Counted from the stretch's first letter, positions 46,537-57,212 are shown. The stretch: 64,000 bases of DNA from Vibrio coralliilyticus ATCC BAA-450 (GCF_000176135.1 NZ_ACZN01000013.1:372001-436000); one strand, 5' to 3'. Numbers and translations are program-made. Notes: generated by a model from the sequence alone, not told the origin.

Positions 46537-47658
46537 TTACTGCCTCAGTGACTCTTCTAGTGCTCTCAAACAAAGCGCAACATTTTCTGCACGAGCGCCA
46601 TAACCCATAATGCCGATACGCCATGCCTTACCCGCTAACGCCCCCAAACCTGCACCAATTTCGAGATTGTAGTTTTCCAATAAATGGTTACGAACCCCTG
46701 CGTCATCAACACCTTGAGGAATGTAGACCGCATTAAGCTGAGGCAAACGTGACTCTGCAGCAACAACAAATTCAAAACCCAACTTTTCGAGCCCCAACTT
46801 CAGCTTTTCATGCATATCACTATGACGCTGCCAAGCATTCTCTAGCCCTTCATTTTTAAGGATTAATAGAGACTCATGCAGTGCATAAAGGCTGTTTACA
46901 GGCGCAGTATGATGGTAGCTACGTTTTCCTTCTCCGCTCCAATAGCCTAATACTAGGCTTTGATCTAAAAACCAGCTCTGAACAGGTGTTTGTCGAGCCT
47001 GAATCTTCTCAATGGCCAGAGGTGAAAACGTCACTGGTGATAAACCCGGAACACAAGATAAACATTTCTGACTGCCTGAATACACCGCATCCAGCTGCCA
47101 TTCATCGACTTTAAGCGGTACACCACCTAAAGAGGTTACTGCATCAACAATCGTTAGCACACCGTGAGCTTTTGCAAGCTTACCTAATGCTTCTGCATCA
47201 CTACATGCGCCTGTCGATGTTTCTGCGTGAACGAATGACAAGATTTTAGCATCAGGATGGTCTTTCAGCGCTTGATCAACTTTATCGACCGAAACAGGAG
47301 TCCCCCATTCATCATCAACAACGACCGCTACACCGCCCGCTCGAACCACATTTTCGCGCATGCGCTCGCCAAACACGCCATTGCGACAGACGATCACCTT
47401 CTCACCCGGTTCAATCAGGTTAACAAAACAGGTTTCCATACCTGCACTGCCCGGCGCTGAAACGGCAATAGTGAATTCATTTTTGGTTTGAAAAGCGTAT
47501 TTGAGTAGCTGTTTTAGTTCATCCATCATTTTGATGAACAAGGGATCAAGATGGCCTACAGTAGGGCGACTCAAAGCCTGCAAAACTTGAGGAGAAATAT
47601 CCGAAGGACCAGGGCCCATGAGAATACGGTGAGGGGGGATAAAGCTTTGAATCGTCAT
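46537..47658 (-). CDS. Class V aminotransferase (alanine-glyoxylate / serine-pyruvate type)
   Basis: PLP-dependent enzyme of 373 residues. The cofactor lysine is Lys198 in SGSQKCL and the pyridine-nitrogen Asp is Asp172 in IVDAVTSLGG. The start PPHRILMGPGPSDISPQVL is typical of the alanine-glyoxylate/serine-pyruvate aminotransferase group. Whether it acts on serine, alanine or another amino donor cannot be read from the sequence. A good AAGGAG site precedes the ATG. It is divergent from lysC, with the lysine riboswitch in between on the other strand. Confidence 0.9.
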   Translation of the reverse strand: MTIQSFIPPHRILMGPGPSDISPQVLQALSRPTVGHLDPLFIKMMDELKQLLKYAFQTKNEFTIAVSAPGSAGMETCFVNLIEPGEKVIVCRNGVFGERMRENVVRAGGVAVVVDDEWGTPVSVDKVDQALKDHPDAKILSFVHAETSTGACSDAEALGKLAKAHGVLTIVDAVTSLGGVPLKVDEWQLDAVYSGSQKCLSCVPGLSPVTFSPLAIEKIQARQTPVQSWFLDQSLVLGYWSGEGKRSYHHTAPVNSLYALHESLLILKNEGLENAWQRHSDMHEKLKLGLEKLGFEFVVAAESRLPQLNAVYIPQGVDDAGVRNHLLENYNLEIGAGLGALAGKAWRIGIMGYGARAENVALCLRALEESLRQ

Positions 47659-47807
47659 TGTTCGCTCCTTGAAACGGGTCTACTTTCTACTTATTTGTCT
47701 TTACATTAAAACAAATCGACACAGGCAGCAATTGGCCGAAAGTTCTCAGGTCAAACCACTGTCACAAGTTTGTTAATTAGTAAACCGATTAAAGTGACAC
47801 TTTCCCG

Positions 47808-47836
47808 TTGACAAAGGTCACATAAAAACGTTCAAT
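47808..47836 (+). promoter_or_regulatory. Sigma-70 promoter of lysC
   Basis: Perfect -35 TTGACA (47808-47813), 17-base spacer, -10 TTCAAT (47831-47836). Transcription would begin near 47843, some 35 bases before the riboswitch P1 stem. Confidence 0.75.
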
Positions 47837-47876
47837 GCAGACTGTATGGTGAATTTTTATGCCGCCATATGAATGC

Positions 47877-48058
47877 ATTTTGCAGAAGAGGAGCACTACC
47901 CAGGTAGGTGTTTTGTGGAGCCACAACTCCGATACAAATCACTGAGGGGGAGTAGTGCCGAGGTAGATCAACGTTGTGGTTTTGATCTGTCGGTTGACTT
48001 GGGTTGACTCCCATCAACTGTCATCAGCTCAGTCTGGTGAAGAGCTTCTGAGGTAAAC
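47877..48058 (+). promoter_or_regulatory. Lysine riboswitch (L-box) in the lysC leader
   Basis: The conserved lysine-aptamer blocks occur in order: AGAAGAGGAGC, AGGTAGGTG, CTGAGGGGGAGTAG, GCCGAGGTAGATC, CCCATCAACTGTCATCAGC and AGAGCTTCTGAGG. P1 is formed by CAGAAG (47883-47888) and CTTCTG (48045-48050). It binds lysine and lowers aspartokinase expression. No terminator hairpin with a T-run lies between the aptamer and the GTG, so control is more likely at translation start or mRNA decay, as in E. coli. Confidence 0.93.
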
Positions 48059-48145
48059 CTTACACAATAAAACCTCTCTATACGCTCACTCTCTCTTCAA
48101 GCAAGGATTACTTATTTACTTTCAGGAAGTTGTGGGAGAAATGCC

Positions 48146-49498
48146 GTGGGCAATTTTAACGTTGCTAAATTTGGTGGAACCAGTGTCGCTAACTTTGAAG
48201 CCATGAGTCGCTGTGCTGCGATCATTGAGCAAAACCCAAACACAAAGTTGGTCGTCAGTAGTGCCTGTTCAGGCGTGACAAACTTATTAGTCGAACTCGC
48301 GAATGGAGTTCAAGATCACACAGAGCGCAGTGCGATTCTAACCAAACTCGCCAGTATTCATGATGCGGTACTTAATCAACTAGAAGATGCAACTCAAGCG
48401 GCCAGCGAGGTCTATTCCATTCTAGATACCGTCACAAGTTTGGCAGAAGCCGCCTCGATTCAGTCAAGTACCAAACTGACCGATCACCTTGTCGCCTGTG
48501 GTGAACTGATGTCTACACATCTGTTGGCCCAGTTAATGAGGGAACGTGGTATCAATGCGGTACGCTTTGATATTCGTGACGTACTACGCACAGATGATAA
48601 TTTTGGTAAAGCAGAACCTGAACTGACCACTATTCGTCAACAAGCGCAAGCTTCACTTATCCCGTTATGCCAACAACAGGTTGTGGTAACTCAAGGCTTT
48701 ATCGGTGCCGATGCAGATGGCAATACCACGACACTCGGTCGAGGCGGCAGCGATTACAGTGCCGCACTTATTGCAGAAGCGGTTGAAGCTCAGGGACTCG
48801 AGATTTGGACCGATGTACCGGGCATTTATACCACTGACCCACGTATTGCCCCAAAAGCCTCTCCCATCTCAGAGATCAGCTTCAGTGAAGCCTCTGAAAT
48901 GGCCAATTTTGGCGCCAAGATCCTTCACCCTTCGACGCTAATCCCTGCTCTTCGCCATGATATTCCTGTGTTTGTCGGCTCCTCAAAACAACCTGAAAAA
49001 GGCGGAACTTGGATTCGCCATCAAGTCGAGAGCTCGCCTCTCTTTCGTGCTCTGGCTTTACGATGTAACCAGACCATGGTGACGTTGCGCAGCGCGCAGA
49101 TGTTCCACGCTTACGGCTTTCTGGCCAAGGTGTTTGAAATTCTGGCGAAGCACAAGATCTCTGTAGATTTGATCACCACGTCAGAGATCAGTGTCAGTCT
49201 AACGCTTGACCAAACCGACACATCTGGTGGTGCACCTCAGTTACCTGAAGCCGCACGTCTTGAACTGGAAGAACTATGTACAGTGGAAGTAGAACATAAC
49301 CTGTGTCTGGTCGCGCTGATCGGCAACAATATGAGTGAGAGCAAAGGTTATGCAAAGCAAGTATTTGGCACACTAGAAGAGTTTAACTTGAGAATGATCT
49401 GCTACGGCGCAAGCCCTCACAACCTGTGTTTCTTAGTTGATGAGTCAGACGCAAAGCTAGCGATTCAGAAGCTGCACACTGAATTGTTTGAGAGGTAA
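48146..49498 (+). CDS. lysC: Lysine-sensitive aspartokinase III
   Basis: Phosphorylates aspartate, the first step to lysine, threonine and methionine. The kinase motif KFGGTS (8-13) and the segment TLGRGGSDYSA are intact, and two ACT domains (about 310-445) provide lysine feedback. The 450 residues equal the E. coli LysC length. The start is GTG with GGGAG 7 bases upstream (48134-48138). A nearby ATG at 48141 is out of frame. It is controlled by the lysine riboswitch in its leader, and ends at a shared terminator with pmbA. Confidence 0.96.
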   Translation: MGNFNVAKFGGTSVANFEAMSRCAAIIEQNPNTKLVVSSACSGVTNLLVELANGVQDHTERSAILTKLASIHDAVLNQLEDATQAASEVYSILDTVTSLAEAASIQSSTKLTDHLVACGELMSTHLLAQLMRERGINAVRFDIRDVLRTDDNFGKAEPELTTIRQQAQASLIPLCQQQVVVTQGFIGADADGNTTTLGRGGSDYSAALIAEAVEAQGLEIWTDVPGIYTTDPRIAPKASPISEISFSEASEMANFGAKILHPSTLIPALRHDIPVFVGSSKQPEKGGTWIRHQVESSPLFRALALRCNQTMVTLRSAQMFHAYGFLAKVFEILAKHKISVDLITTSEISVSLTLDQTDTSGGAPQLPEAARLELEELCTVEVEHNLCLVALIGNNMSESKGYAKQVFGTLEEFNLRMICYGASPHNLCFLVDESDAKLAIQKLHTELFER

Positions 49499-49514
49499 TA
49501 ATAGAACAGAGAAC

Positions 49515-49548
49515 AAAAAAGGGTTGGCTCTAAAACGCCAACCCTTTC
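49515..49548. terminator. Bidirectional terminator between lysC and pmbA
   Basis: Stem AAAGGGTTGGC / GCCAACCCTTT with an 8-base loop, A- and T-rich flanks, between convergent genes. Confidence 0.9.
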
Positions 49549-49577
49549 AATTTGTATCAGTGGTAAAACCGAGTGTG

Positions 49578-50921
49578 TTACTCACCCGCCACTTTCATAG
49601 ATTCAATCAGAATCGAACCCGTCTGGATTTGTGATCGGGTTTCAACATCATTCCCAACCGCGACAATCTGATTAAACATATCTCTCAGGTTGCTGGCGAT
49701 TGTCACTTCAGAAACAGGATATTGGATTTGACCATTCTCTACCCAGAAGCCTGCCGCTCCTCTTGAGTAATCACCGGTGACGATATTAACGCCCTGCCCC
49801 ATCACTTCGGTGACAAGGAAGCCCGTTCCCAGTTCTTTAAGCATCTGCTCAAAGTCTTGCCCCGTCGACTGAACAAACCAGTTATGAATACCACCAGCAT
49901 GACCAGTTGGCGCCATGTCCATTTTACGCGCGGCATAGCTGGTTAATAGGTATGTCGCGAGCACACCGTCGGTAATGATTTCACGATCTTGTGTTCTAAC
50001 ACCTTCGCTATCAAATGGGCTCGACGCTAAACCGCGTAGCACATGAGGTTTTTCAGAGACATTAAACCAGTCTGGCAGTACCTGTTGGCCTAAATGATCA
50101 AGTAAGAATGACGACTTGCGATACAGGTTACCGCCACTGATTGCCATCACTAGATGTCCAAGTAAACCCGTTGCCACATCAGCTGCAAACATCACAGGGT
50201 ACTTACCTGTCTTGAGCTTTTGCGCATCAAGGCGACTGATGGTTTTCTCTGCCGCTTTCAGGCCGACTGACTCAGGCGTCCAAAGGTCATCTTTATGGCG
50301 TGCGACTGTATAACTGTAATCTCGCTCCATGACGCCACTTTCACCCTGACCAATCACACAACAGCTGGTACTGTGGCGGCTAGAGGCATAGCTAGCAAGC
50401 AAACCGTGGCTGTTACCATAGACCTTCAAACCATAGTGGCTGTCGTAACTCGCACCATCGCTTTGTTTGATTTTGTCACTGAAGGATAACGCTTGTTGCT
50501 CAGCAGCAATCGCAATCTCGGCAGCATGATCTGGGTCTGGCGTGTCAGGGTGAAACAAGTCAAGATCAGGAATTTCTTTTACCATCAGCTCTTTAGGAGC
50601 TGGGCCAGCGCATGGATCTTCTGAAGTGTAATTGGCAATATCAAGCGCTGCCATCACCGTCTGTTGAATGGCTTTTTCACTGAGATCGGAGGTAGACGCA
50701 CTGCCTTTGCGCTGACCACGGTAAACAGTAATCCCCAAAGCGCCATCGCTGTTAAATTCAACGTTTTCCACTTCGCACATGCGTGTTGACACACTCAGGC
50801 CAGTGGTTTTGGTGATCGCGACTTCAGCGCCATCGGATTTTTCCGCGGCCATTTCCAGTGCTTTCGCAACGGCGGCCTCAAGCTCAACACGCTGCTGAGC
50901 GACTTGCTGTCTTACGTCCAT
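49578..50921 (-). CDS. pmbA: Metalloprotease TldE/PmbA
   Basis: TldE subunit (447 residues, about the E. coli 450) of the TldD/TldE protease. TldE lacks the HExxxH metal site found in TldD and serves as the partner in the heterodimer; I see no such motif here, as expected. Late segments such as [12 protein letters not shown] and [13 protein letters not shown] are typical of the family. Its partner tldD, about 40 kb away, is frameshifted in this sequence. It is divergent from darP with 108 bases between the starts, the same arrangement as in E. coli. Confidence 0.95.
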   Translation of the reverse strand: MDVRQQVAQQRVELEAAVAKALEMAAEKSDGAEVAITKTTGLSVSTRMCEVENVEFNSDGALGITVYRGQRKGSASTSDLSEKAIQQTVMAALDIANYTSEDPCAGPAPKELMVKEIPDLDLFHPDTPDPDHAAEIAIAAEQQALSFSDKIKQSDGASYDSHYGLKVYGNSHGLLASYASSRHSTSCCVIGQGESGVMERDYSYTVARHKDDLWTPESVGLKAAEKTISRLDAQKLKTGKYPVMFAADVATGLLGHLVMAISGGNLYRKSSFLLDHLGQQVLPDWFNVSEKPHVLRGLASSPFDSEGVRTQDREIITDGVLATYLLTSYAARKMDMAPTGHAGGIHNWFVQSTGQDFEQMLKELGTGFLVTEVMGQGVNIVTGDYSRGAAGFWVENGQIQYPVSEVTIASNLRDMFNQIVAVGNDVETRSQIQTGSILIESMKVAGE

Positions 50922-51029
50922 ATCTTCTTCATGCTTAAGGTCTGTTGTCCCTAGAATAACAAGAATTTCGCTTTCTCCCCATGATTCTTGTTAAAATAGA
51001 GAAATAGATGTTCAAATTAAGGCAGAAAG

Positions 51030-51557
51030 ATGGCCCGTAAGAATCAAAAAGCGCCATGGGAAGAGGAAGAGGAAATCATTTGGGTCAGTAAAACCGAAAT
51101 GAAACGTGACATGGAAGAGTTACAAAAACTGGGTGAAGAACTCGCCAGTCTTAAACCTTCAGTGTTAGAAAAATTCCCGTTAAGTGAAGACCTTGCAGAA
51201 GCAATTAAAGACGCACAACGCTTTAAAAATGAAGCTCGTCGTCGCCAGTTACAATACATTGGTAAGCTGATGCGTTTCGAAGATCCTGAACCACTTCAGG
51301 CGGCACTAGACAAAGTACGTAACAAGCACTCTCAAGCGACTGCTGCACTGCACAAGCTGGAACAGTTACGCGATCGTGTCGTTGAAGAAGGCGATGATGC
51401 CATTGCTGATGTAATGGAGCTATATCCACAAGCGGATCGCCAGCGTTTACGCCAATTGGCACGTCAGGCGGCAAAAGAGAAAAAAGCGGGTAAACCAGCT
51501 AAAGCGTTCCGTGAAATCTTCCAAGTGCTCAAAGAGCTCAACGACGAAGAGATTTAA
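51030..51557 (+). CDS. darP: Dual-action ribosomal maturation protein DarP (YjgA)
   Basis: Helical protein (175 residues) of the DUF615 family that binds late 50S ribosomal precursors and aids their maturation. Strongly charged, helical and rich in Lys, Glu and Arg ([23 protein letters not shown] shows the basic tail in part). The start ATG has a AAGGCAG ribosome site close by. It is divergent from pmbA; a strong terminator follows at 51575-51608. Confidence 0.93.
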   Translation: MARKNQKAPWEEEEEIIWVSKTEMKRDMEELQKLGEELASLKPSVLEKFPLSEDLAEAIKDAQRFKNEARRRQLQYIGKLMRFEDPEPLQAALDKVRNKHSQATAALHKLEQLRDRVVEEGDDAIADVMELYPQADRQRLRQLARQAAKEKKAGKPAKAFREIFQVLKELNDEEI

Positions 51558-51574
51558 GCAAGCTGCTTTAGATA

Positions 51575-51610
51575 AAAATGGGCTGATGCAAACGCATCAG
51601 CCCATTTTTT
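51575..51610. terminator. Bidirectional terminator between darP and thiQ
   Basis: Perfect 15-bp stem AAAATGGGCTGATGC / GCATCAGCCCATTTT with loop AAAC, between convergent genes. Confidence 0.92.
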
Positions 51611-51625
51611 TGCCCTTAGGAGTAG

Positions 51626-52330
51626 CTATTCACCCGCTTTAACAAACCCGCTGAGCGCAACGTGGCTATGTTGCTGGGTTAAATGTTCAATTGTATCAGC
51701 AACCGCCACCTTTCCTTGGTCAACAAAGGCAAAATGCGAAGCTATAGCTTTAGCGTCACTGATATGATGAGTCACCATCACCACGGTAATATTGCGCTCT
51801 GCGGCTAACTGCTTGACCAGTCCGAGCATCTCTTCACGCAACACCGGATCAAGCGCAGAGAAAGGTTCATCAAGCAACCAGATTGGATGAGGCTGAACAA
51901 AGCAACGAGCCAATGCGACACGCTGACGCTGTCCGCCCGACAATTGCTCAGGTAAACGATCCAAATAGTCCGCAATACCGACCTGCATCGCTGCGTGTTC
52001 CACCTGACTGGCTTGCTCAGAGTTGAGATTCAACCCAGGGTGCAGGCCCAATCCTATGTTTTCTCGTACTGAGAGGTGGGCAAACAGGTTATGCTCCTGA
52101 AATAGCATCGCAAAAGGACGTTGGTGAGGCTCTTTGCCCACAATCTCTAATTCACCAGCTTTGATGCTACCACTTTCAGGTTCGATAAAGCCCGCGACCA
52201 AGGCCAGTAACGTTGATTTACCCGCCCCACTCGGCCCCATCAATGCGACCAGACTTCCCTGCTCAATATGTAAATCAAAATGGAATAGATCCTGATGGTA
52301 ATAGTAACGAACATCATTGAGGGTCAGCAT
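51626..52330 (-). CDS. thiQ: Thiamine ABC transporter ATP-binding protein
   Basis: ATPase of the ThiBPQ importer for thiamine and thiamine pyrophosphate (234 residues). Walker A GPSGAGKST, signature LSGGQRQRVALAR and Walker B IWLLDEPFSALDP are all present. Two copies would bind the ThiP membrane subunit. It overlaps the thiP end by 17 bases, and is the last gene of the thiB-thiP-thiQ operon under TPP riboswitch control. Confidence 0.95.
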   Translation of the reverse strand: MLTLNDVRYYYHQDLFHFDLHIEQGSLVALMGPSGAGKSTLLALVAGFIEPESGSIKAGELEIVGKEPHQRPFAMLFQEHNLFAHLSVRENIGLGLHPGLNLNSEQASQVEHAAMQVGIADYLDRLPEQLSGGQRQRVALARCFVQPHPIWLLDEPFSALDPVLREEMLGLVKQLAAERNITVVMVTHHISDAKAIASHFAFVDQGKVAVADTIEHLTQQHSHVALSGFVKAGE

Positions 52331-53918
52331 AAGTCACCTTAGAGTTTGCCTTAAACAGGGTTTCAATCAGTGCAAAACAGCCAACACTGAGCAGTAACAG
52401 AGTAACTGACACTACAGCTGCTGCATCCATCTGATAACTGCCCAGCAATTGGAAAAGATACAACGGCAGCGTGCGGAACTCCTGGCTACCAAACAGGGCA
52501 ATCGCACTTAAATCTCCCACCGCAAACATAAAGCTGATCGCGAAAGCATGAGCCATTGGCTTTTTCAGTGCTCGCCACTCAACAACGCGAAAGCGCTGCC
52601 AGCCTTTCATACCTAGACTTGCGCATACGTATTGGTATTGCTGCTCGATATGCAGCATCGGCTGTGACAAGGTTTTGATCACGTAAGGCAAGCCCATCAA
52701 AGCATTCACCGCGACCACAATAAAAAACGCCAGACTAAACACATCTGTAAAAGACCGCAGTAGCAAGAATAACCCAGTAGATATCACCAAACCGGGCGTG
52801 ACAAGAATGATCGTTCCCAGTAACTCAATCTGATCCGCATGACGGTTTTTTGCATTCAAACGCAATCGACGGCTGGTCAGCAATATTGCAATCCCTGCCG
52901 AAAGCGCGATACCGCTCGCCAATGTTGCCACTTTAAGTGACGACCATAACGCCAGCCAAAATCGTTGATCCGTAAACACTGATAGGGCTTCTGAGTTGAT
53001 GCCACTGAGCACCACCATCAGTAAAGGTGGCAGCACTAATAGTATACTCAGGCCAATCCAACTCCAATCCCAGATACGTGACCAGATCGAATCCTTTGCC
53101 ATATAAAGGTTGTGACCTTGTGTACCAGAACTCACCGCCACAGGCTTGGTCAAACGCTGCACTGCCAACGCCATAATGCCACACAGTAGCATCTGCCATA
53201 TCGCCAGTAATGCCCCTGCCTGCAAGTCAAAATCGAATTTGATCGCTTGATAAATCGCCAGTTCTATCGTGGTCGATTTCGGCCCACCACCGAGCGCCAT
53301 TACCGTCGCGAAACTAGTAAAACACAGCATAAACACCAAGCCACACACGTGCGGCAACTGCTGACGCAAGCGAGGCCATTCGACCCACTTAAATTTATGC
53401 CAATGGTCCATACCTAGATGAGCACACAGTTTATGCTGTTCAGCCGGAATAGACTCCAATGATTGCAATAGCAAGCGCGTCGCATAAGGCAGGTTAAAAA
53501 ACACATGCGCAAGTAAAATACCGTTCAGACCGTAAATCGAAAATGGCAGTTTAGAATCAAACCATACAAAAGCTGACGATATCAGACCGCTATTGCCATA
53601 AATCGCCAGTAAGCCAAACACCCCAACCAGCACAGGCAGTACTAATGTGGTAGCAAACAGCTTAAGCAGCAAAGATTTACCAGGAAAGGTACGCCGAGAT
53701 AGTGCGTGCGCGACTGGGATGGCTAAGCCAACACTGAGCAGAGTCGACAGGAACGACTGGTAAAAGCTGAACTTGGTGACATGCCGATAATAAGGGTCTG
53801 ACCAAACCTGAGCGATATTCAGAGATGGGGCGGCAACTAATAAAGCACCGAGAGCAGAAACAACAAAGGCCGCGATAGCAATCGCGACCCAGAGTCCCAA
53901 TTTTGGAATACTACGCAA
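52314..53918 (-). CDS. thiP: Thiamine ABC transporter permease
   Basis: Membrane subunit of ThiBPQ (534 residues), a fused double permease with about 12 membrane helices and two EAA-type loops, one at about residues 180-205 and one at about 420-450, that contact ThiQ. The start is TTG, supported by an AAGGAG ribosome site 5 bases upstream. It starts 9 bases after the thiB stop. Family length and order agree with the E. coli protein. Confidence 0.93.
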   Translation of the reverse strand: MRSIPKLGLWVAIAIAAFVVSALGALLVAAPSLNIAQVWSDPYYRHVTKFSFYQSFLSTLLSVGLAIPVAHALSRRTFPGKSLLLKLFATTLVLPVLVGVFGLLAIYGNSGLISSAFVWFDSKLPFSIYGLNGILLAHVFFNLPYATRLLLQSLESIPAEQHKLCAHLGMDHWHKFKWVEWPRLRQQLPHVCGLVFMLCFTSFATVMALGGGPKSTTIELAIYQAIKFDFDLQAGALLAIWQMLLCGIMALAVQRLTKPVAVSSGTQGHNLYMAKDSIWSRIWDWSWIGLSILLVLPPLLMVVLSGINSEALSVFTDQRFWLALWSSLKVATLASGIALSAGIAILLTSRRLRLNAKNRHADQIELLGTIILVTPGLVISTGLFLLLRSFTDVFSLAFFIVVAVNALMGLPYVIKTLSQPMLHIEQQYQYVCASLGMKGWQRFRVVEWRALKKPMAHAFAISFMFAVGDLSAIALFGSQEFRTLPLYLFQLLGSYQMDAAAVVSVTLLLLSVGCFALIETLFKANSKVTYADPQ

Positions 53919-53927
53919 AGCGTCTCC

Positions 53928-54920
53928 TTAGAAGGTTAAGGCGCTTTGCCACTCACGTATCCAGGATTTTCGGTTTTGCGCCACTTCTGCTGCGCTAAAG
54001 CTCAAGGCTTTTTCAGGTACCGTCAGTGTCTCAAAGCCTTCAGGCAGTGCGACTTCAGTTACTGGGTACATCCAGTTACCTGTTGGCATCAAAGACTGGA
54101 AGTCGTCGCTAAGGATAAACGTCATAAATTCATCGGCTAACTTTTCATTTTTCGATGCTTTTACTTTAGCCGCAACCTCAACTTGAGTGTAATGGCCTTC
54201 TGTAAAATCAGCGGCAGCGTATTTGCTGTCGCTTTCCGCGATCAGGTGATAAGCCGGTGAAGTCGTGTAAGACAACACCATGTCTGACTCACCTTCAAGG
54301 AACATAGAGTAAGCCTCAGACCAACCTTTGGTCACAGTGACGGTTTTCTTAGCCAGTTGTTGCCATGCCGGGGTAACGTCATCGCCATAGACAGATTTCA
54401 TCCACAGCATCAGGCCTTGGCCCGGCGTTGACGTACGGGGATCCTGATAAATCACTTTCAGATCATCGCGAGATTCCACCAGCTCTTTAAGGCTCTTTGG
54501 TGGATTGGTGAGCTTTTCTTTGTTGTAGACAAACGCAAAGTAACCGAAGTCATACGGCACAAAAGTACTGTCTTCCCAACCGTTAGGCAGATTGACCGAT
54601 TTGGTATCAACCTTGTGCTCGGCTAATAGGCCAGTTTTCTGCGCTTCTGCCATCAGGTTATTGTCCAAACCTAACACAATATCAGCTTTGCTGTTGTCCC
54701 CTTCGAGGCGCAGGCGGTTAAGAATAGAAACGCCATCATCAAGAGCGACAAAGTTCACATCACAGCCACATTGTGCTTCAAACGCTTTTTCCACTTTCGG
54801 GCCCGGGCCCCAGTCCGCAGCAAAAGAATCGTAGGTATAAACGGTAAGGGTGTTATCTGCTGCCAATGCAGAAAAAGATGTCAGTGTGGCAACGGCGATG
54901 GTGCTTAAAGTGGTTTTCAC
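53928..54920 (-). CDS. thiB: Thiamine-binding periplasmic protein
   Basis: Substrate-binding protein of the thiamine importer (330 residues). I start it at the GTG of 54918-54920, with AAGGAG/GGAGAG 8-10 bases upstream; it gives a proper signal peptide (VKTTLSTIAVATLTSFSALA) cut before ADNTLTVYTYDSF. An upstream in-frame start would add 15 unlikely residues. The mature part matches the TbpA family (QDPRTSTPGQGLMLWMK). It is the first gene after the TPP riboswitch. Confidence 0.94.
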   Translation of the reverse strand: MKTTLSTIAVATLTSFSALAADNTLTVYTYDSFAADWGPGPKVEKAFEAQCGCDVNFVALDDGVSILNRLRLEGDNSKADIVLGLDNNLMAEAQKTGLLAEHKVDTKSVNLPNGWEDSTFVPYDFGYFAFVYNKEKLTNPPKSLKELVESRDDLKVIYQDPRTSTPGQGLMLWMKSVYGDDVTPAWQQLAKKTVTVTKGWSEAYSMFLEGESDMVLSYTTSPAYHLIAESDSKYAAADFTEGHYTQVEVAAKVKASKNEKLADEFMTFILSDDFQSLMPTGNWMYPVTEVALPEGFETLTVPEKALSFSAAEVAQNRKSWIREWQSALTF

Positions 54921-54982
54921 TGCTCGCTCTCTCCTTGGTTGAGCGGCACAGGCTTGAGGAAACATTGGCAGGGCAAATGTTC

Positions 54983-55085
54983 AGACTCAATTCCTACGCC
55001 AGCATTATCTGGTTCAGGTACACGGGTCCTGGGCTTTGCCCAATCTCAGCTTCATCTGTGCGATGAATAGCTCCCCGATGAGTGT
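54983..55085 (-). promoter_or_regulatory. TPP riboswitch (THI element) upstream of thiBPQ
   Basis: On the minus strand the conserved blocks are CGGGGAGC, AGCTGAGATTGGG, GGACCCGTGTACCTGAACC and ATAATGCTGGCGTAGGAA. P1 is ACTCA/TGAGT (55079-55083 with 54985-54989). It senses thiamine pyrophosphate and switches the transporter off when it is plentiful. A possible -10 TACAAT lies just upstream (55093-55098, minus strand). About 45 bases separate it from the thiB ribosome site. Confidence 0.94.
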
Positions 55086-55124
55086 CGGCTGAATTGTAAT
55101 CGTAATGTTATCAATTAGCCAGAA

Positions 55125-55751
55125 TTAAGCACGCTGGTCATATCCCCAACGTGGGACAAGCCCCTGTTCAACATCAAGATGATCGAGAATTCTCGCCACC
55201 ATAAAGTCGACCAGATCGTCAATAGACTTAGGCTGATGATAGAAGCCCGGTGCCGCAGGCATAATGGTGACGCCCATCTGCGACAACTTATGCATATTCT
55301 CTAGATGCAACGTAGAGAATGGTGTTTCACGCACAACCAGCAACAACTGCCCGCGCTCTTTCATCACCACATCAGCCGCGCGCTCGATGAGATTGTCGGA
55401 CATACCATGTGCGATGGCAGCGACACTGCCTGCAGAGCAAGGACACACAACCATCTGTTTTGGCGCCGCAGACCCAGAAGCCACAGGAGAGAACCAGTCG
55501 TCTTTACCGTAGACTATCAGCTTTTCGGCATCACAGTTTAAGTGGGCGACCAACGTTTTTTGAGCAGACTCTGGGTTCGCCGGCAATTTCATATCATGCT
55601 CAGTTGCTAACACAACTCGAGCTGCTGACGATATCAGCAAATGTACCTGATAGCCGGCGGCTAGCAGACACTCAAGCAATCTAAGCCCGTACGGTGCGCC
55701 AGAAGCCCCCGTAAAAGCGAGTGTAATTGCTTTGTTTTTCTCATTGTTCAT
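55125..55751 (-). CDS. ubiX: Flavin prenyltransferase UbiX
   Basis: Makes prenylated FMN, the cofactor of the UbiD decarboxylase in ubiquinone synthesis (208 residues). The N-terminal [13 protein letters not shown] loop binds the flavin phosphate; later segments [14 protein letters not shown] and [13 protein letters not shown] are typical. The start overlaps the mpl stop in an ATGA junction, so the two are translationally coupled, although mpl acts in cell-wall recycling. This pairing is common in Vibrio. Confidence 0.95.
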   Translation of the reverse strand: MNNEKNKAITLAFTGASGAPYGLRLLECLLAAGYQVHLLISSAARVVLATEHDMKLPANPESAQKTLVAHLNCDAEKLIVYGKDDWFSPVASGSAAPKQMVVCPCSAGSVAAIAHGMSDNLIERAADVVMKERGQLLLVVRETPFSTLHLENMHKLSQMGVTIMPAAPGFYHQPKSIDDLVDFMVARILDHLDVEQGLVPRWGYDQRA

Positions 55752-57118
55752 ACTACTACATTAATCGATTCGGCGAGTTTAGCCAGCAGCTTGTCGTGGA
55801 TGCCTTCAAACCCACCATTGCTCATCACCAGAATTTGATCGCCCGGTTGAGCCTGTTCTGTCACCATCTGGACTAACGCATCAACACTGTCTGACGCATA
55901 AGCCGACTGCTGACATTGCTGGGCAATGTCCTCGACAGACCATTCGATATTATCTGGTTGATAAAGGAAGACGACGTCGGCCTGAGCAAGGGACGCCGCC
56001 AATGTTTCTTTGTGCACGCCACGTTTCATCGTCGCACTACGAGGTTCAAGTACAGCTAAGATACGTTGTTTGCCAACCTTATTACGCAATCCACCCACAG
56101 TAAGTTCAATCGCCGTAGGGTGATGAGCGAAGTCATCGTAAACCGTAATCTGATTCACTTCACCTTTTAGCTCAAGTCGACGTTTGGTATTGATGAATTT
56201 CGCCAGCGACTGACAGGCTAAATCCGGAGTAACACCCACGTGACGAGCCGCTGCGATGGCCATCAAGGCGTTATCGACGTTATGATCGCCCACCAGATCC
56301 CACTTCACAGTCCCAACGGCTTCCCCTTGGAAGAAAACTGTGAATATTGAACCATCGGCGACTTGTTTCTCCGCTCGCCAGTCACCTTGTTCGCCGCTGA
56401 ACTCCGTTTCGCTCCAGCAACCACGCTGTAATACATCGGCAATTGCTGAATCGCCTTGCGGAGCAAGGATTCTACCATTACCCGGCACGGTTCTGACTAA
56501 GTGATGGAATTGGCGCTTGATCGCTTCCAGATCATCGAAGATATCCGCATGATCAAACTCCAAATTGTTCATAACTAACGTGCGAGGATGGTAATGCACG
56601 AACTTAGAACGCTTATCGAAAAAAGCACTGTCGTATTCATCAGCTTCAACGACAAAAAACATACTTTCGCCCAAACGCGCTGAAACCCCAAAGTTGCCCA
56701 GCACCCCACCAACAAGGAAGCCAGGTTGGTAGCCACAGTCTTCCAAAATCCACGCCAGCATGCTGGAAGTAGTGGTTTTACCATGGGTTCCTGAGACAGC
56801 CAGCACCCAGCGGTCATGGAGAAGAAACTCCTGCAGCCACTGTGGGCCTGAGGTGTATCTCAGGTTACTGTTGAGTACGTGCTCGACACATGGGTTGCCT
56901 CGACTCATCGCATTTCCGATCACAACCAGATCAGGTGCTGGGTTAAGCTGAGAAGGGTCAAAGCCTTCAATGATTTCAATACCTTGAGACTCCAACAATG
57001 TGCTCATTGGTGGATAAACGTTGGCGTCACTGCCCGTCACTTTATGACCTAATTGACGAGCTAAAATTGCCGCACCTCCCATAAATGTGCCACAAATTCC
57101 CAAGATATGAATATGCAT
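55748..57118 (-). CDS. mpl: UDP-MurNAc-tripeptide ligase Mpl
   Basis: Murein-recycling ligase that joins the recovered tripeptide L-Ala-D-Glu-meso-DAP to UDP-MurNAc. I start it at the ATG of 57118 ([15 protein letters not shown]), giving 456 residues, close to E. coli Mpl; an upstream in-frame extension lacks support. The ATP-binding motif [11 protein letters not shown] is intact. The order mpl-fbp (divergent) is the same as in E. coli. It overlaps ubiX by 4 bases. Confidence 0.95.
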   Translation of the reverse strand: MHIHILGICGTFMGGAAILARQLGHKVTGSDANVYPPMSTLLESQGIEIIEGFDPSQLNPAPDLVVIGNAMSRGNPCVEHVLNSNLRYTSGPQWLQEFLLHDRWVLAVSGTHGKTTTSSMLAWILEDCGYQPGFLVGGVLGNFGVSARLGESMFFVVEADEYDSAFFDKRSKFVHYHPRTLVMNNLEFDHADIFDDLEAIKRQFHHLVRTVPGNGRILAPQGDSAIADVLQRGCWSETEFSGEQGDWRAEKQVADGSIFTVFFQGEAVGTVKWDLVGDHNVDNALMAIAAARHVGVTPDLACQSLAKFINTKRRLELKGEVNQITVYDDFAHHPTAIELTVGGLRNKVGKQRILAVLEPRSATMKRGVHKETLAASLAQADVVFLYQPDNIEWSVEDIAQQCQQSAYASDSVDALVQMVTEQAQPGDQILVMSNGGFEGIHDKLLAKLAESINVVV

Positions 57119-57212
57119 AAACGACCTTCTCCAAGGCGAAAACTGAGCTGACATTATGGCGATTATACGCAGAAAAGCGAACTACTTTACTCACTGTTTT
57201 TACGTCACACGA

